64,000 nt of DNA. Origin: Aurelia coerulea. Taxonomy: Eukaryota; Cnidaria; Scyphozoa; Semaeostomeae; Ulmaridae. Positions 11,241 through 24,500 of the stretch are shown in pieces (the first letter of the stretch is position 1; each line of letters opens with the position of its first letter). Where the stretch lies: contig CM076957.1 of the NCBI GenBank assembly GCA_039566865.1, forward strand, positions 11,045,896 to 11,109,895, read 5' to 3'. The notes under the pieces were generated by a model. The model did no database searches, was not told the DNA's origin, and worked only from the letters and a program-made list of their open reading frames with translations. A program made the translations under genes and the position numbers.

Positions 11241-11801
11241 TTATCATTCATCTTTGTAGTTTAGTTATTTGTTTGTATAGTTAGTGGTTAGAACTATAAA
11301 TTGTATGTAGTGGAATTTGAATTATATGAATTATATGAAACTGAAGAGTCGCGAATCGTCCTGCCATCCCCAACTTGTCATCACAGAACAACATTGTTCT
11401 GAGGGGGAGAGGGGGAAATCGCAAAAAAATGCAAAAATAGCAAAGGTGTTCCAAGACTTTTGGCAGGCATTGTAGACGCAGCCTCAAAACCTTGCGGCAA
11501 TTCATGGTTTTCAATAACACATGAAATCCGATACTGTAATTTCAAGATAGACAAACAGTACTCTTCGGGCAGGTGTTTTGGCTGCAAGTAAGAGTTCGAT
11601 TGGAGCAATTTCTAAAAGATAACCGTTGTGATTAAGTTGTTCTTTACATTGAGATCAATCTGTATGTGCACTTAAGACATCATCAATATATTTCTAAATT
11701 GACGTACGATATTAATCAACTCAGCTTTCAAGACAAACAGCTTTAAGCATATGCTCACTTAAAGACCCTTAGCTAACCACGATACCTTGCTCACTGTTCC
11801 T
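11241..11801. other. Unassigned DNA
   Basis: No supported gene, RNA or repeat was identified here. The two short overlapping open frames lack protein-like features. Confidence 0.4.
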
Positions 11802-11810
11802 GTCCCGCAA

Positions 11811-13493
11811 AGCATATGAGTCAAATCTTTCAATAGGACACAGGGAGACCCGCAAATCTTCCAATTTCACGCTTATAAGTCAATGATATCGTCGTATTCC
11901 GATCACATGACTGAAAATAAGGCTTTCGAGAAAACTTTTCGAGTACCTTCACGAAAATAAAAATGGATATTCGAGTAGTAAAGATACAGAGCTGGTTTTA
12001 CCACGAATCGATTCGAGAGGCCCCACTCCACATTTTTTTCTGCATGTGGTTAAAATCTCGTCAGGGATCGGCATTACATCGAATTTCATTCCTTCAAAAA
12101 TTGACCTATATTCAAGAATTCTTCAGGAAAGCTACAAATAAGATATAGCTTTCAAAATTTCACATGTTACGTGGATTATGTCCAGGAATAACATGAAAAT
12201 ATTTGTTTGTGTGATTTTCAAAAATCCTAGACGAATTAAAGCTATTTGCTGCGAAGAAAGCTATTGGGCCTACCTTCACCCGCAGCAGAATCCCAGTAAT
12301 CGGCGTTAAATCACTCTTTTTCGCAATAATAACCAGCGGATACATTAACGAATAACTTCACCACAAATCCAATTTCTTTCCACCATTTTATCATCGACAA
12401 TTTCGATAAAATGAGACAAGACTTTACAGCCTCTGCAGCAAACCGTCCAACTACCGTCGATTCAAAGTTTTCTTGTTGCAAACACGTTGAAAGTCTTGCA
12501 AGACTTGCATAAAACAAAAGGTTTTGCAAGACTTAGGTCTCCCATATTACACAGCAAAATGACACCTTTGAGAATAGATTGCACACTCCTGGAGGCATTC
12601 TATCGTTGCAAATAAAGAGAAAATAAAACAGTTCTCAAAGATTGCAAATTTCTTTGTCACATCGGAAAAGTACATAATTTGTGTAAAGAAATTTCCCCTG
12701 CAATCTATTCTCAAAGGTTTACAATCTATTATCAAAGGTAAAAACTTGCTGTGTCATATGGGAGACCTGAGCCTTGCACAACCTTTTGTTTTTTGCAAGC
12801 TTTCCTGGTGTTTGCAACAAGAAAACTTTGAATCGACGGTAGTTGGACGGTTTGCTGCAGAGGCTGCAGAGGCTGCAAAGTCTTCTCACATTTTATCGAA
12901 ATTATCGATGATAAAATGGTGGAAAGAAATTGAATTTGTGGTGAAGTTATTCGTTAATGTATCCGCTGGTTATTATTGCGAAAAAGAGTGATTTAATGCC
13001 GATTACAGGGATTCTGCTGCGGGTTATGGTAGGCCCATAAGCTTTATTCGCAGCAAATGGCTTTAATTCGTCTAAGATTTTCAAAAATCACACAAACAAA
13101 TACTTTCATGTCATTCCTGGACATAATTCACGTAACATAGGAAATTTTGAAAGCTATATCTTATTTGTAGTGTTCCTGAAGAATTCTTGAACATAGGCCA
13201 ATTTTCGAAGGAATGAAATTCGATGTAACGCCAGTCCCTGACGAGATTTTAACCAAATGCAGAAAAACAAATGTGGAGTGGGGCCTCTCGAATCGATTCG
13301 TGGTAAAACCAGCTCTGTATCTTTATTAATCGAATATCCATTTTTATTTTCGTGAAGGTACTTGAAAAGTATTCTTGAAAACCTTATTTTCAGTCATGTG
13401 ATCGGAATACGACGATATCATTGGCTTATAAGGGTGAAATTGGAAGATTTGCGGGTTTCCCTGTGCCCTATTGAAAGATTTGACTCATATGCT
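11811..13493. mobile_element. Foldback element, copy 1, 9-bp target duplication (1,683 bp)
   Basis: Two ~800-bp arms are inverted copies. The element begins AGCATATGAGTCAAATCTTT and ends with its complement. The flanks are GTCCCGCAA (11802-11810) and GTCCCACAA (13494-13502), a 9-bp duplication with one mismatch. Very long inverted termini with 9-bp duplications are the pattern of Mutator-like (MULE) foldback elements. No transposase is inside, so it depends on another copy. A near-identical element lies at 45242-46908. Confidence 0.9.
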
Positions 13494-13502
13494 GTCCCAC
13501 AA

Positions 13503-14535
13503 TGCACTATGAAAAGCCTAATGAAAGAAAAGTCTAGTTAAAGTGGATACCGAGAAGAACATTGGTCGTCCAAGACGCTCAGAGGATAGCAGAATGCTCT
13601 ATTCTTCGTGTCCTTCTTGGAGCCTGATAGGAGAACCGTAAAAATTCACCATTGCTATCGCTCAGCTTGCATTCGTGCTGTCCTTCTCGTGCGCGACACA
13701 AAAACCTAATGATTAGCAGAGGGTCTTAAAGAGCCTTAGATGGTTTCTACCAGGCTCAAATAGCGATAAAACATTAAAACCTTTGGAGCTGAAGGTTGAA
13801 ACTAACAGAAAATTTTAATCTGATGGCATCCCAATTTGAATGATATCTAAACGCGTATGAAAGCATACGAAAGCACTTTTCAATGACCAGTACAGAATAT
13901 GCCAGATAATTTTTTTCTATTTGACACTCCACAATAAAAGTTAGTTGATGGAGATAAATAGCTAACTCAAGAGCTGCATATGCAGGTCTAAAATTAACTT
14001 ATTGTATTTGATGATTTCGACACGTACGTGCATATCTTTTCACTAGGGGAGCAATTACTTGCGCAGGCGTTTCTTTGTCCTATTTATAGATTGCCTCTAC
14101 TTGGCTCCATCAACTAACTTTAAACAAATTGACCTACTACAGCATCTAACATTGCCCCGTTCTCGTAACACCGAGATGATTTGTCATTGGCACAGAAAAT
14201 TGTTATACATCGATCAAGGATTTTGGTTCAGATGCATTTTGTGATGAGAGACGAACTTCTGCTAATCAAACTTGCATCGCTACAAATACAGCCCAATTCA
14301 TTTTGCAAGATGTTGCCTTCTTGATCATCCCCAGGAGTTGTTGCACCAGCAGGTCTTCTCGAATAAATTCTTCTTCACATCTTACCTGGCTGAGTGCAAC
14401 TGACTGTTGGAAAATTATTTTTTGAAAAAAAATCTTTTTAAATCCTTTTCCGTTGGCTTTAAACGGCAATACTGCGGTTACGCAAATTTAGATCCAAGGA
14501 ATAACAAAGCACAATGAATCACAGCTGATTCAATA
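13503..14535. other. Unassigned DNA downstream of the dehydrogenase gene
   Basis: No protein-like frame, tRNA or clear inverted repeat was found. It lies between the foldback and the MITE beyond the 3' end of the dehydrogenase gene. Confidence 0.4.
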
Positions 14536-14539
14536 CTAG

Positions 14540-14974
14540 CCTGCGTGCAGACTTGACTGGTTTTTTCCACAGAGGCTTCTCCTCCAGCAGAATCTGCGCA
14601 TCAGCAACACAAAGCAAGTCTGCTGATATCAGCATGGACATATTTTGATTTAACTGGCGTGTGCATAAGCAAACTTAAGGAAAACAGCCTATAGTACGGG
14701 GGTGTTTTGATTACCTTCTTATAATCATTTTTATTAGCCGTCCCATTGAATTTAATTCAATGAGAACAACTACGAGAATTCCTTGAAGATATTCATCAAT
14801 CAATTGAACCAACAAAAAACAATAGAGAATCCCTTTCAACCAATGAGGTTTGGTTCCTCGACCCTGGGAACCGCACGTGACTTTGGACAGGCTTTGTGTC
14901 GCTGATGCGCAGACTCTACTGGAGGAGAAACCTCTCCGAAAACAAATCAGTCCAGTCTGCACGGCTAATATAAT
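14540..14974. mobile_element. MITE with ~90-bp inverted ends
   Basis: The left end starts TAGCCTGCGTGCAGACTTGA and the right end read inward starts TAGCCGTGCAGACTGGACTG. Both continue into TCTCCTCCAG and TCTGCGCATCAGC, with CACAAAGC further in. A TA target duplication is possible but not certain. It lies just beyond the stop of the dehydrogenase gene, and an AATAAA on the minus strand at 14730-14735 falls inside it, so it could supply the gene's poly(A) site. Confidence 0.6.
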
Positions 14975-15035
14975 ACGTGTTGTCGCAACTTAATGCCGAG
15001 TGGAAACCATAATTTACATGCAAATATAACGGACC

Positions 15036-15562
15036 CTAGAATTCAAAAACAGCTTTAGTTATGTCTCCATTCTCCAGGGCAGCGAACGCCTCTTTATAGT
15101 CATGGATGTTGTACGTTTTAATCCCAAGTGACTCCCAATTTAAGTACAATGTAGACATGTCATTTACAAGCTTAATTGTTCTCGGGTATGTAAATTTATT
15201 CAGATATGAATGGACAATCTTTATCTCTTTTGCATATACTTGAAAGGGCTCAAAGTTGACGATAGCCCCTTTTGGACAAACCCCAAAGAGAACAATGGTA
15301 GCACCTCTTCTGGCCCATTTCAGTTCCAGTTCCACGGCTCTTGGATTACCAGTGCAATCAATTATCAGGTCAAATCCAAATGTCTCATCACCATCCATCG
15401 CAGCCTTTTCCGCTTCAGCTCTGATGACTTTTGGCTTCACACATCTGTACCCAATATGCAATTTGGAGGCCATTTCACGTCTAGCTTCAGTTGTTTCAGT
15501 GATTGTTACATCACGGTAGCCATGAAAATGAAACACGCATGCCCACTGCAGACCAATTAGAC
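15036..15562 (-). other. Dehydrogenase coding exon 3 (last)
   Basis: The exon starts after TTTTAAAG (AG at 15563-15564) and ends at TAG (15036-15038). It encodes residues 174-348: the NAD-binding Rossmann fold (GLIGLQ, DVTITET) and the C-terminal part (DCTGNPRAVE, FGVCPKGA, AAENGDITKA-like end). The frame is open throughout. Confidence 0.88.
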
Positions 15563-18500
15563 CTTTAAAATCAAGAAATGTCTAATTATTCGATAATCAA
15601 GATATGGTTGATATGTATGATATATTTACAAGTTTACAATATGAATTAGATACAATTCAATATATAAGGTTAAAAACGTAAAGAAAAACACCCCTAATTA
15701 CAGTAGCAGGGATAGCATCAAAAGGTTAAGCTAACTGTATTTCTATAATGATCAACTTATACCGTAGGAAAAAAGGAAAATACAGATCTATAGGTGTTTT
15801 TGGTACGTGGTTTGTAAAAAACCTTGATCGGGACGATGATGCAGGGTCTTAGTAGAAGTGGGAACTTCTTTCTGGCTCACCCTGTATAACCTTGAAGCAA
15901 TTATGGCTTCACTCACCCAACATCTTTTTCATCATAACGATAATAAAAATAGATGTAATCACTCATTACCTGCACCGCAGACAAGGATCTTAGCGTCGGA
16001 TTCATAGTGCTCCATATTATCCCAGCCTCTGCATATTTCAGACAATGGTTGGCAAAGTATTCCCTGTTTCAGTTCCATTGTTGTTGGAAGAACATGACAA
16101 AGATTAGAAGACATTAGACAATATTCTTGAAATCCTCCATTTCTGAAAAATCCATGGGCAGTATGCATAGCTTCTTTGATGCAGAACTGCGGATTTCCAC
16201 GCGTACAGTAGTGACAAGTACCGCACGAACTGGTTGGATTAACGCAAACCCTGTGATAAAACATGAGAGTAAAGATTGTGAAAGAGTTATGAAATATGCC
16301 TGCATTATTACACGTGTATCAATAGAACAATTTTGAATAAGATAGATGTACTGCCGCTGCCATTACAAACAATGAAACTGGTTGCAGATTAGAACCTACA
16401 GAATGAGTCAAGTCAAATTCGTAATGGATGCTATTTTTCTAATATTCATTCGGTTGAACTGGCCTCATCTCTGATATTTTACTCTTACTCTACGGATATG
16501 TGCATAACATAACGAAATGCCGACGAGCAAAAGTGAATAACCAGGACTTGTAAAGAATATGGCTGCAAAACTTGACCTGGCAGCATCACCGAGTTTCGTT
16601 CCACACAGCGATCCAAGCAACCTTGCCGCACGATGGAAAACCAGGGTTAGAAAAAAAAATGATTTCAAACATTCATCAACGTAGGAAACATCTCCAATTA
16701 AACACAGCAGAGAGCTTTGTTAATCTAGCAAGAAGGCCCTGATTTCCAGAAATGCAGGATCGTCGATGATGTTTTTCTTTTATATTCATTTAAAATGTTA
16801 CAATACATGTTACAACATGGTATACTTTCTAATTACTATACAACTATCACATTACAAGGACGGTAACCACAGCAGACAATGACTACCCCATGGTCGTAAG
16901 ATAAAGAAACATCCAACATAATTATAACTACAGTCAGTCGTGGCCAAAAATTTAAGACCACATTTTTTTCAACAATGTTTCTTGGTGTAACGAGATGGAA
17001 CCCTATGACTCTGCCTATTTTGCTCTCTTGGAGCTCATTTAGATGAACTATCCAATATGCAGATTCCAAATTGTGATGTTGTCTTTTGAATTTCAGTGCC
17101 ATTTTGCTATGATGTGACAATGAAATCTATAGAAATTCTCGTAAATTACAGTGGTTCTGCCGACAAGGGGTGTGACCCAAAAATTGTGTTACTCAGCTGG
17201 ATTTTACACCAATCTATGCACGATTCATTTCTATGATTTGTTTGCCAAATATCGAAACTTCACGAAGAATATTGCTTCAGGGAAAAAGGCGGGAAAGGGT
17301 AGTGACGGGCCTCCAGTCCACAGCTATGGCCATAAGTTTAACCAATTTAACCAATAACCAGTAAATACTGAGGTGTGGTTCACGTCGGATGCCAGGCCAG
17401 CATAAGGGCATGACGCCGAGCAACAGTGACCCCGGCCGGGAGAACAACAACGACAACAGTTGCTGCCACCACAGCTTCCCATCCAAGATCCCCATTGCGA
17501 CAATGCCCTACGCCCACGCTGTAGAATCAGGGGTGCCTTCATCACAATATATAGATTCGAATAAAAAAAAGAAGATTTAGTGTGGATGAATTGCCATATT
17601 ACAATTATCTATGTCTTGCATGAAATGTGAAACAGACGTCTTAACAAATGAGAAAGAAGATGACAAAAGGACTTGACTTTGTGGCATAAACAAGAATTTC
17701 AAATTGTGTAGCCAAACCGACCAGTTTTGTGAATGAAATCGAAAGTCAGTTGGAGTAAACTTTATTAACGTCATCTGAGAACTTTTTATCACCATACAAT
17801 AAAAGTTGTAGCAGAACACAATGCGAAAGGCTGTTCATTTGAACAAGTGGTCGTAATAGTTCCGAACTTCCAGCGAGAAGATCTCGTCGCTGAGTGTCAA
17901 ATGAAGGGCAGAGCAAAAAAAGTGCTCCGTGTCCTCAGTACCGTCATTCGTAGGGCACAGTGGGTTTATGGTGTCCCTAAAATTGTGCTTGAATTTGTGA
18001 AAATTTAACTTACTGAGACCAACCCTTATTTGGGAGAGATACGATAATCCTATTGGATCATGGATACCGAAGACAGGTTTTGGAGGTGAGCGAATTTTGA
18101 AAGCACCTTTTGTCTTAAATACAGCAACAAATGGTGCAAGCCTAATTTCTGAATCAAGTTTATTCCATTCAGATATGCAGTTTGGATAGAAGCTAGATTG
18201 AAATTGTTCTATCCTGGCCCTTATTGGCTCAATCAAATCCTGACTGCGAAGAGAGTATTTCGACTGATGAAGTGATGGGATTGGTTCCTTTGTAGACAAG
18301 GGGGTGAGATAATTCCTAATCTTATACAGGGTGTCCCAAAAAAACATGTGCGCTGTTTGAGTAGCTGCTGCGGAGCAGTCATAAATCCAATTTTTCCCGT
18401 TTTTAAGATTTTTAATAGAAGAGACTGCAACTTGAAGGTTGACATCAAGTTTGAGTAAATCTGATCAGTAGTTGCTGATTTATGGAGCAGGAAAATCAAA

Positions 18501-21500
18501 ATCATTGGTTGCCTCAAATTAGATGATTCCTTATTCTCCATTACGTTAAAATCAAAAGAAATTGATTGAAAAACATACCTAGCCCGGTTCCTGCTGTTCA
18601 TGAGGGAAACAGATAGTAATGAATTGGATTTTGTGATAACCAAGAATATTGAACATATTTAGGGTTGCCTGAAATGGTTATATGGAACACAAGTGCTGTA
18701 AGCAATGACTTGCGTCCATCAGTTAATCTGCTTCTCGAAAGTGATAAAGTTGTTTAAACCAACAATATTGCGTTCAGCAGGCTTCCTGGTCAATATTCTT
18801 GAGTTATGTTGTCATTAGTTACTCCCAAATGTGTTTCCGGACATAAAGGCAAAGTGTAAATCCAGTTGATGCTAAAATTCAAGTTATAAGGTTAAATAGC
18901 AGCAGAATACCGAACAGACTCTAATTTTTCCATTAAATTTGGTAAAATGATGTTTTGGCTTAATTGACAGACTTTTGCTGGAATGTGATAGATAGCATCC
19001 CCGTAGTCCAGCTTCGGTCGTACATAAAGTTTATACAATTCGTTCAGGGTATGTCTGTGCAGATATTTGGAGAGATGCTTTAGCAGACCATTTAGAGATA
19101 GCTGATTTAATATGTGCTGAGAAAGGAAGCTTTGAGTCGAGGATTATACCTCGACTTTTATGTTCGTTCACTTTTCTTACGGGTATATTATTGAAGAGGA
19201 TCAACAGATGATCTTTTCATGCCTTTTCTTTGAATTTCTTTTCATGCATTTTATTTTTTTCGTACAGAAGCTGAGCAGTAAGTGTTTTAATTACACCTAA
19301 AAAGTACGAGAATTGAATCCCCTCCCAATTGGCTTCTACACAAAACAAATAAAATGCCCGAGGCAGAAGTTTAGATATATCCTTCTTCTTTTGATATGTG
19401 CTAATATTTGCTCTTAAAAACATTTCTGAAATGCACAACGAGCGCGCTAGCGACCCGGGTTTCAGGGCAATTTGTGCGGCTTGCTTTGTTTTTGTTTACG
19501 TCTTCCCCAACCGAGCATGGAATGCCCTTTGTCTGCAATCACAAATTGCTTTGTATCTAGGTGTCAATGAAAAGTAGCGAGTTCTATTGTAACATTATCT
19601 GTCCTTGTTATTCTGCAGTGGAGAGGCTTCCCCGAATTTCCGACTGTTACTAGGGCTGTCGGAATTGGCCGCGCTCGCCTCAATCCCTTTTTCCTAATTG
19701 GCAAATGGTCTATTGCGTGGCAGCTTTTTTGCAAAGATTCGAAATGTGTGGGTCGAAATCAAGTTGATAATCTAACGTAACGCCTAGAAGTTTCACGGTC
19801 TCCTCAGATTTTATCATTTTGCCATTAATATTAATTTTTTCTCCACTGGTATCTGTCCGGTCTTTCTTGAGCCATATACCATGGAATTTGTCAGGGTTGG
19901 CAATCATTTCATTTCTTTCTAACCATGATAAGGCAACTCTGGTTTCTTTTTCCAAAATATTCACAAGATCGGGCATGCTTTCAGAAAAATAAGCAAGTGT
20001 ATTGTCATCAGCGTAATTATAAAGCGTTGCCTGTTTTATGAAAAGAAATAAATCATTTACGTAAAAATTGAACAGGATAGGTCCCAGCACGGAGCCCTGG
20101 GGTACACCAGATATGACCTCTTGAAAAGAATTATAAGTACTATTTATCCGAACGTATTATTTTCGCCTTTTGAGATAAGAATAGATAAGGACTAGTGCAT
20201 CTTCATCTAATTCATTTGCATGTAATTTGGCATTAAGCAAATCATGTGAAATACAGTCGAAGGCTTTCCAAAGATCCATTAGAATCGCTCCTACGAGATA
20301 GTCGTTGTCGAGGTTAGACCTCCAATCTTCTATCAGGCGTATTAAAACATTTTAAAATAATTTGAAAAAGGAAAGACCACGATACTAGCGTCGATTGTCG
20401 GATTCGCAAGATGCTTGCGGTGACGAAAAAATTAATAAGTTTAAAGGCAGAAACACCGCAATACAACAAAAACAATAGCAAATGGTTGAATAAATTTTAT
20501 GCCAATATTTCGTCCTGCCATGCAGGACTTCTTCAGGGCTGTAATGTGAATTGGCTGTAATGTGAAAATCTCTGTCAATTCCTGGTCATCAGTTATAATA
20601 GTATAATGTTTTATAAGAGAAATATCGCTACTCGTAAGTCCCACTTTATTTGAAAGAAAGGGTTTAACAAGATCCCAAAATTTTTTATTTGACATACCAT
20701 TTTTAGCTGCTTCTTTAAAGTGGTTTTTCATAGCCTTCTTTCTTATATAGACACATTAATTTCGTTGCTTTTTGAACTTAGTTCTATTTTCTGCGGTAGG
20801 GTTTTTATTAAATCTTTTTTTAAGCCTTGATCTGGTATAAATTGCGTTTTGTAATTGCTGATTCATAAAAGGGGCAGTATTTCCCCTCTGAACTTTTGTT
20901 TTTAAAGGTGCATGCTTATCTACAAGTGTTCGGAAAGCAGATGAAAGATTCCTGTAAGACAAATCCGCGTCATTTCCATCAGCTTTAAAGTCAATATTTT
21001 TTACATCTTGGAGAAATTTTTCAGGTTCAAATTTCTGATAGCTACGATATCTAATCACTTTAGGTTTGAGACGGGGAATGTGTGTTCTCATCAAAGTTAC
21101 GACAAGGCCAGTCTTGGAGAACATTTTTGACAGGATTTTTTTTGTGAAACATGACTTATCCTGTACTAAATTGGACAGTCCAAAAACACCACAGAAGGGA
21201 ATTAACTTAGTTTGTCCGGGATGCATACCTGATGTATTGTACTACCTGTAGACTGATGTGTAGCTACCTAAGGAAAGAGTAAAAATTGGGAGTTCGGGGA
21301 ATGTGTGTTCTCATATCAAAGTGACGTCATTTCCGGCCAACGCCCATCGAAAATCAAAATGTACCCAGGCCCATTTTGTAGAGCATACTTTAAAATACCA
21401 AAAGAAACTTTCAAAATAAGGTCTCCTGAAAGTTGTCACGGGACCGTAGATTTCGACCCAACTATTACGACAAGGCCATGAAAGTCGCTTAGACCAGTTT

Positions 21501-24500
21501 AAAAAACAGTGGTGTTTTGAAAACATCTTGGTTTGTTCGTGAGCATAACGTCAATTGACGAACTGTGATTTTTTTTGTGAAACATGACTTATCCTGTACT
21601 AAATTGGACAGTCCAAAAACACCACAGAAGGGAATTAACTTAGTTTGTCCGGGATGCATACCTGATGTATTGTACTACCTGTAGACTGATGTGTAGCTAC
21701 CTAAGGAAAGAGTAAAAATTGGGTCTTATAAAAGTTCTTAGAGCAATGTCAAGATAGGCGTCCCCCAAGGCTCTGTTCTTGGGCCCTTGCTATTTAACAT
21801 ATTCCTAAATGATTTGTTCTATATGAAATTAGACTCAGAAATATGTAATTTTGCTGACGACAACACCGTGTATTCATGTGGCACTCGTATAAGCGAAATT
21901 ACGACAATTTAGGAAACGACCAAAGTAAAAATTGGTGTTATGCTAATGGTATGGTGGCAAACCCTGATAAGTTCCAATTGATGTTCGTGGGACAAAATGA
22001 AGAACATAAGTTACGCTTGAATATTAAGGGTGAGAAAATATCCTCCACTGAACATGTTAAACTTCTTGGAATCGAAATTGAGAACCAGCTTAGATTCAAT
22101 AAGCATGTAAAAACACCCTGCGACAAAACAGACAGAAAGGTAAGTGCTTTTATGAGGTTAAATATTTCTCTCTCAAGAGAACAGGCAATGAAACTGTGCA
22201 ACACAGTAATTATTAACTATTTAACTATTGCCGACTAGTGTGGATGTTTTGTGGCAAATATGCCAACAATAAAGTGAACCGTACTCATAAGAGTGCTTTA
22301 AGAACACCCCACAATGATTACGACTCTTCCTTTGATACACTTTCAGAGAAAAGTGACACGGTAACGATTCACATTAAAAATCTCCAAAAATTAATGCTAG
22401 AAATCTATAAGTCAATGAGCCATCTAAATCCATCATATATCTGGCACCTTCATGAAGGAAAGAGATTCAGTATGATCTCAGAACTAAGCATCTGTGTATA
22501 TTACCGATTACAAGGACGATAAAACTTGGCATGGAGTCGCTCTCATTCAGCTTTTTGTGGAATAATCTGAACGATGAGATAAAGGAGCTACCAACAGTTG
22601 CAAGCTTTAAAAGAAAGACCAAAACCTGGACGGGTGAACAGTGTAATTGTAAAGTTTGCAAGTAGCCTGTCCATTATGTTATGTAGCTTGTAAATATTAT
22701 GTTATGTAGCTTGTAAATAGCTTGTAAGTATTATTTCTTAGACATTTTTGTAAATTTTATTGTATATAGTTGGTAATAATTAGTTTTTGATTACAAAGTC
22801 CACTTTGTAATCTAAGAAGGGGCTTCGATGTCAGTCAGTGAGAAAGAAAGAAAGAAAGTAAGTAAGTAACCCACTTCCGTCACGCTCGTTAAAGCAATTG
22901 ATTAACGTTTTATCTCAGCTAATTGGCACTGAAATAAAGAAAGCGCACATAAAGCGCATACAAGACAGAAGTTTCCCGCGATCCTATAGGAACATTTGAC
23001 GTCGGCTTATTTCATGTTAGACAGATTTGACACCAAAAGATGGATAAATTACCATGATGTTTACCCTGGCACAACAACAAATTTACCCAGAATTGGCACG
23101 TTCTTGACTTCATTAGCAGCTCAATTATGTCAAAACAATCGTTTTCTAGAACGAACGAATCATTAGCCTTATTGATAGTACTCATTATGCAAATAAGTCA
23201 ACTTTAGAGGATGATGTAACCGGCGGCCTGCACAGAGGCTAGCATTCGCAGCATCACCGAAGGTAGAAGGATCCCCCTCCTACACAGCTACAGAAAGTTG
23301 CAGAATCCCAGCAAACAATGGCGCCATTGACAGGGGGAAGGCACAAGATCACACTGAACCAAACCATCTTCATGCATATCATTCTGCACAGAGGTTATCT
23401 TCGTGACTGCTTGTCTCAAATTAGATGCCCGCGAATAGCAGCAATTGAAACGTTCTGTTGGGTTCTGCATAAGTAATTTTGCGTTATCGTAAATCTCACA
23501 TGACATCTCATTTGACACAAATGCACCAATAGTTTTGTGCACGAACTAAGCAAACTGGGGGTAATGACTTTTGATTTTTGCGTATCATTCTCGTTTGACA
23601 TAAAGACCAAAATGTTGCCTTTGATGCGGTTCTTTTTCTTATACAAGACGCTTGATTTTCCATTGAAGGCGACTTTAGCAGCAACGCATCCCTCTGACTG
23701 TAGCTAAAACAGCATCTGCGATCATTTGGGGTTATGAAGAAATCAATATTCAGATATTCTTAGCTTGTTTATCTCAGGACAGACTTTGTAATCATCCAAA
23801 AGGATCTTATGTTCTTACAACTATGTTACACCAACTTAAAAACATAAGATCCTTTTGGATGATTACAAAGTCCGTCCTGAGCTAAACAAGCATAAGAATA
23901 TCTGATTATTGATTTCTTCATAACCCCAAATGATCGTTGATTCTGTTTTTTGCTACAGTCAGAGAGATGAGTGTTGCTGCTAAAGTCGCCTTCAATGGAA
24001 AATCGAGCGCCTAGTATAAGGACAAGAATCGCCTCAAAGTCAAAGGCAATATTTTGGTCTTTATGTCAAACGAGAATGATACGCAAAAATCAAAAGTCAT
24101 TACCCCTAGTTTGCTTATAGTTCGGGCACGAAACTATTGGTGCATCTGTGTCAAATGAGATGTCATGTGAGATTTACGATAACGCAAAATTACTTATGCA
24201 GAACCCTACAGAACGTTTCAATTGTTGCTATTCGCGGGCATCTAATTTGAGACAAGCAGTCACGAAGATAACCTCTGTGCAGAATGATATGCATGAAGAT
24301 GTTTTGGTTCAGTGTGATCTCGTGCCTTCCCCCAGTCAATGGCGCCATTGTTTGCTGGGATTCTGCACCTTTATGTAGCTGTGTAGGAGGGGGATCCTTC
24401 TACCTTCGGTGATGCTGCAAATGCTAGCCTCTGTGTAGGCCGCCGGTTACATCATCCTCTAAAGTTGAGTTATTTGCATAATGAGTACTATCAATAAGTG

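Noticed and set aside
23288..24378. Similar small proteins at 23288-23542, 24148-24378 and 37929-38180
   Set aside because: They are copies of one arm sequence of the palindromic element. Similarity follows from DNA identity, and each has different ends.
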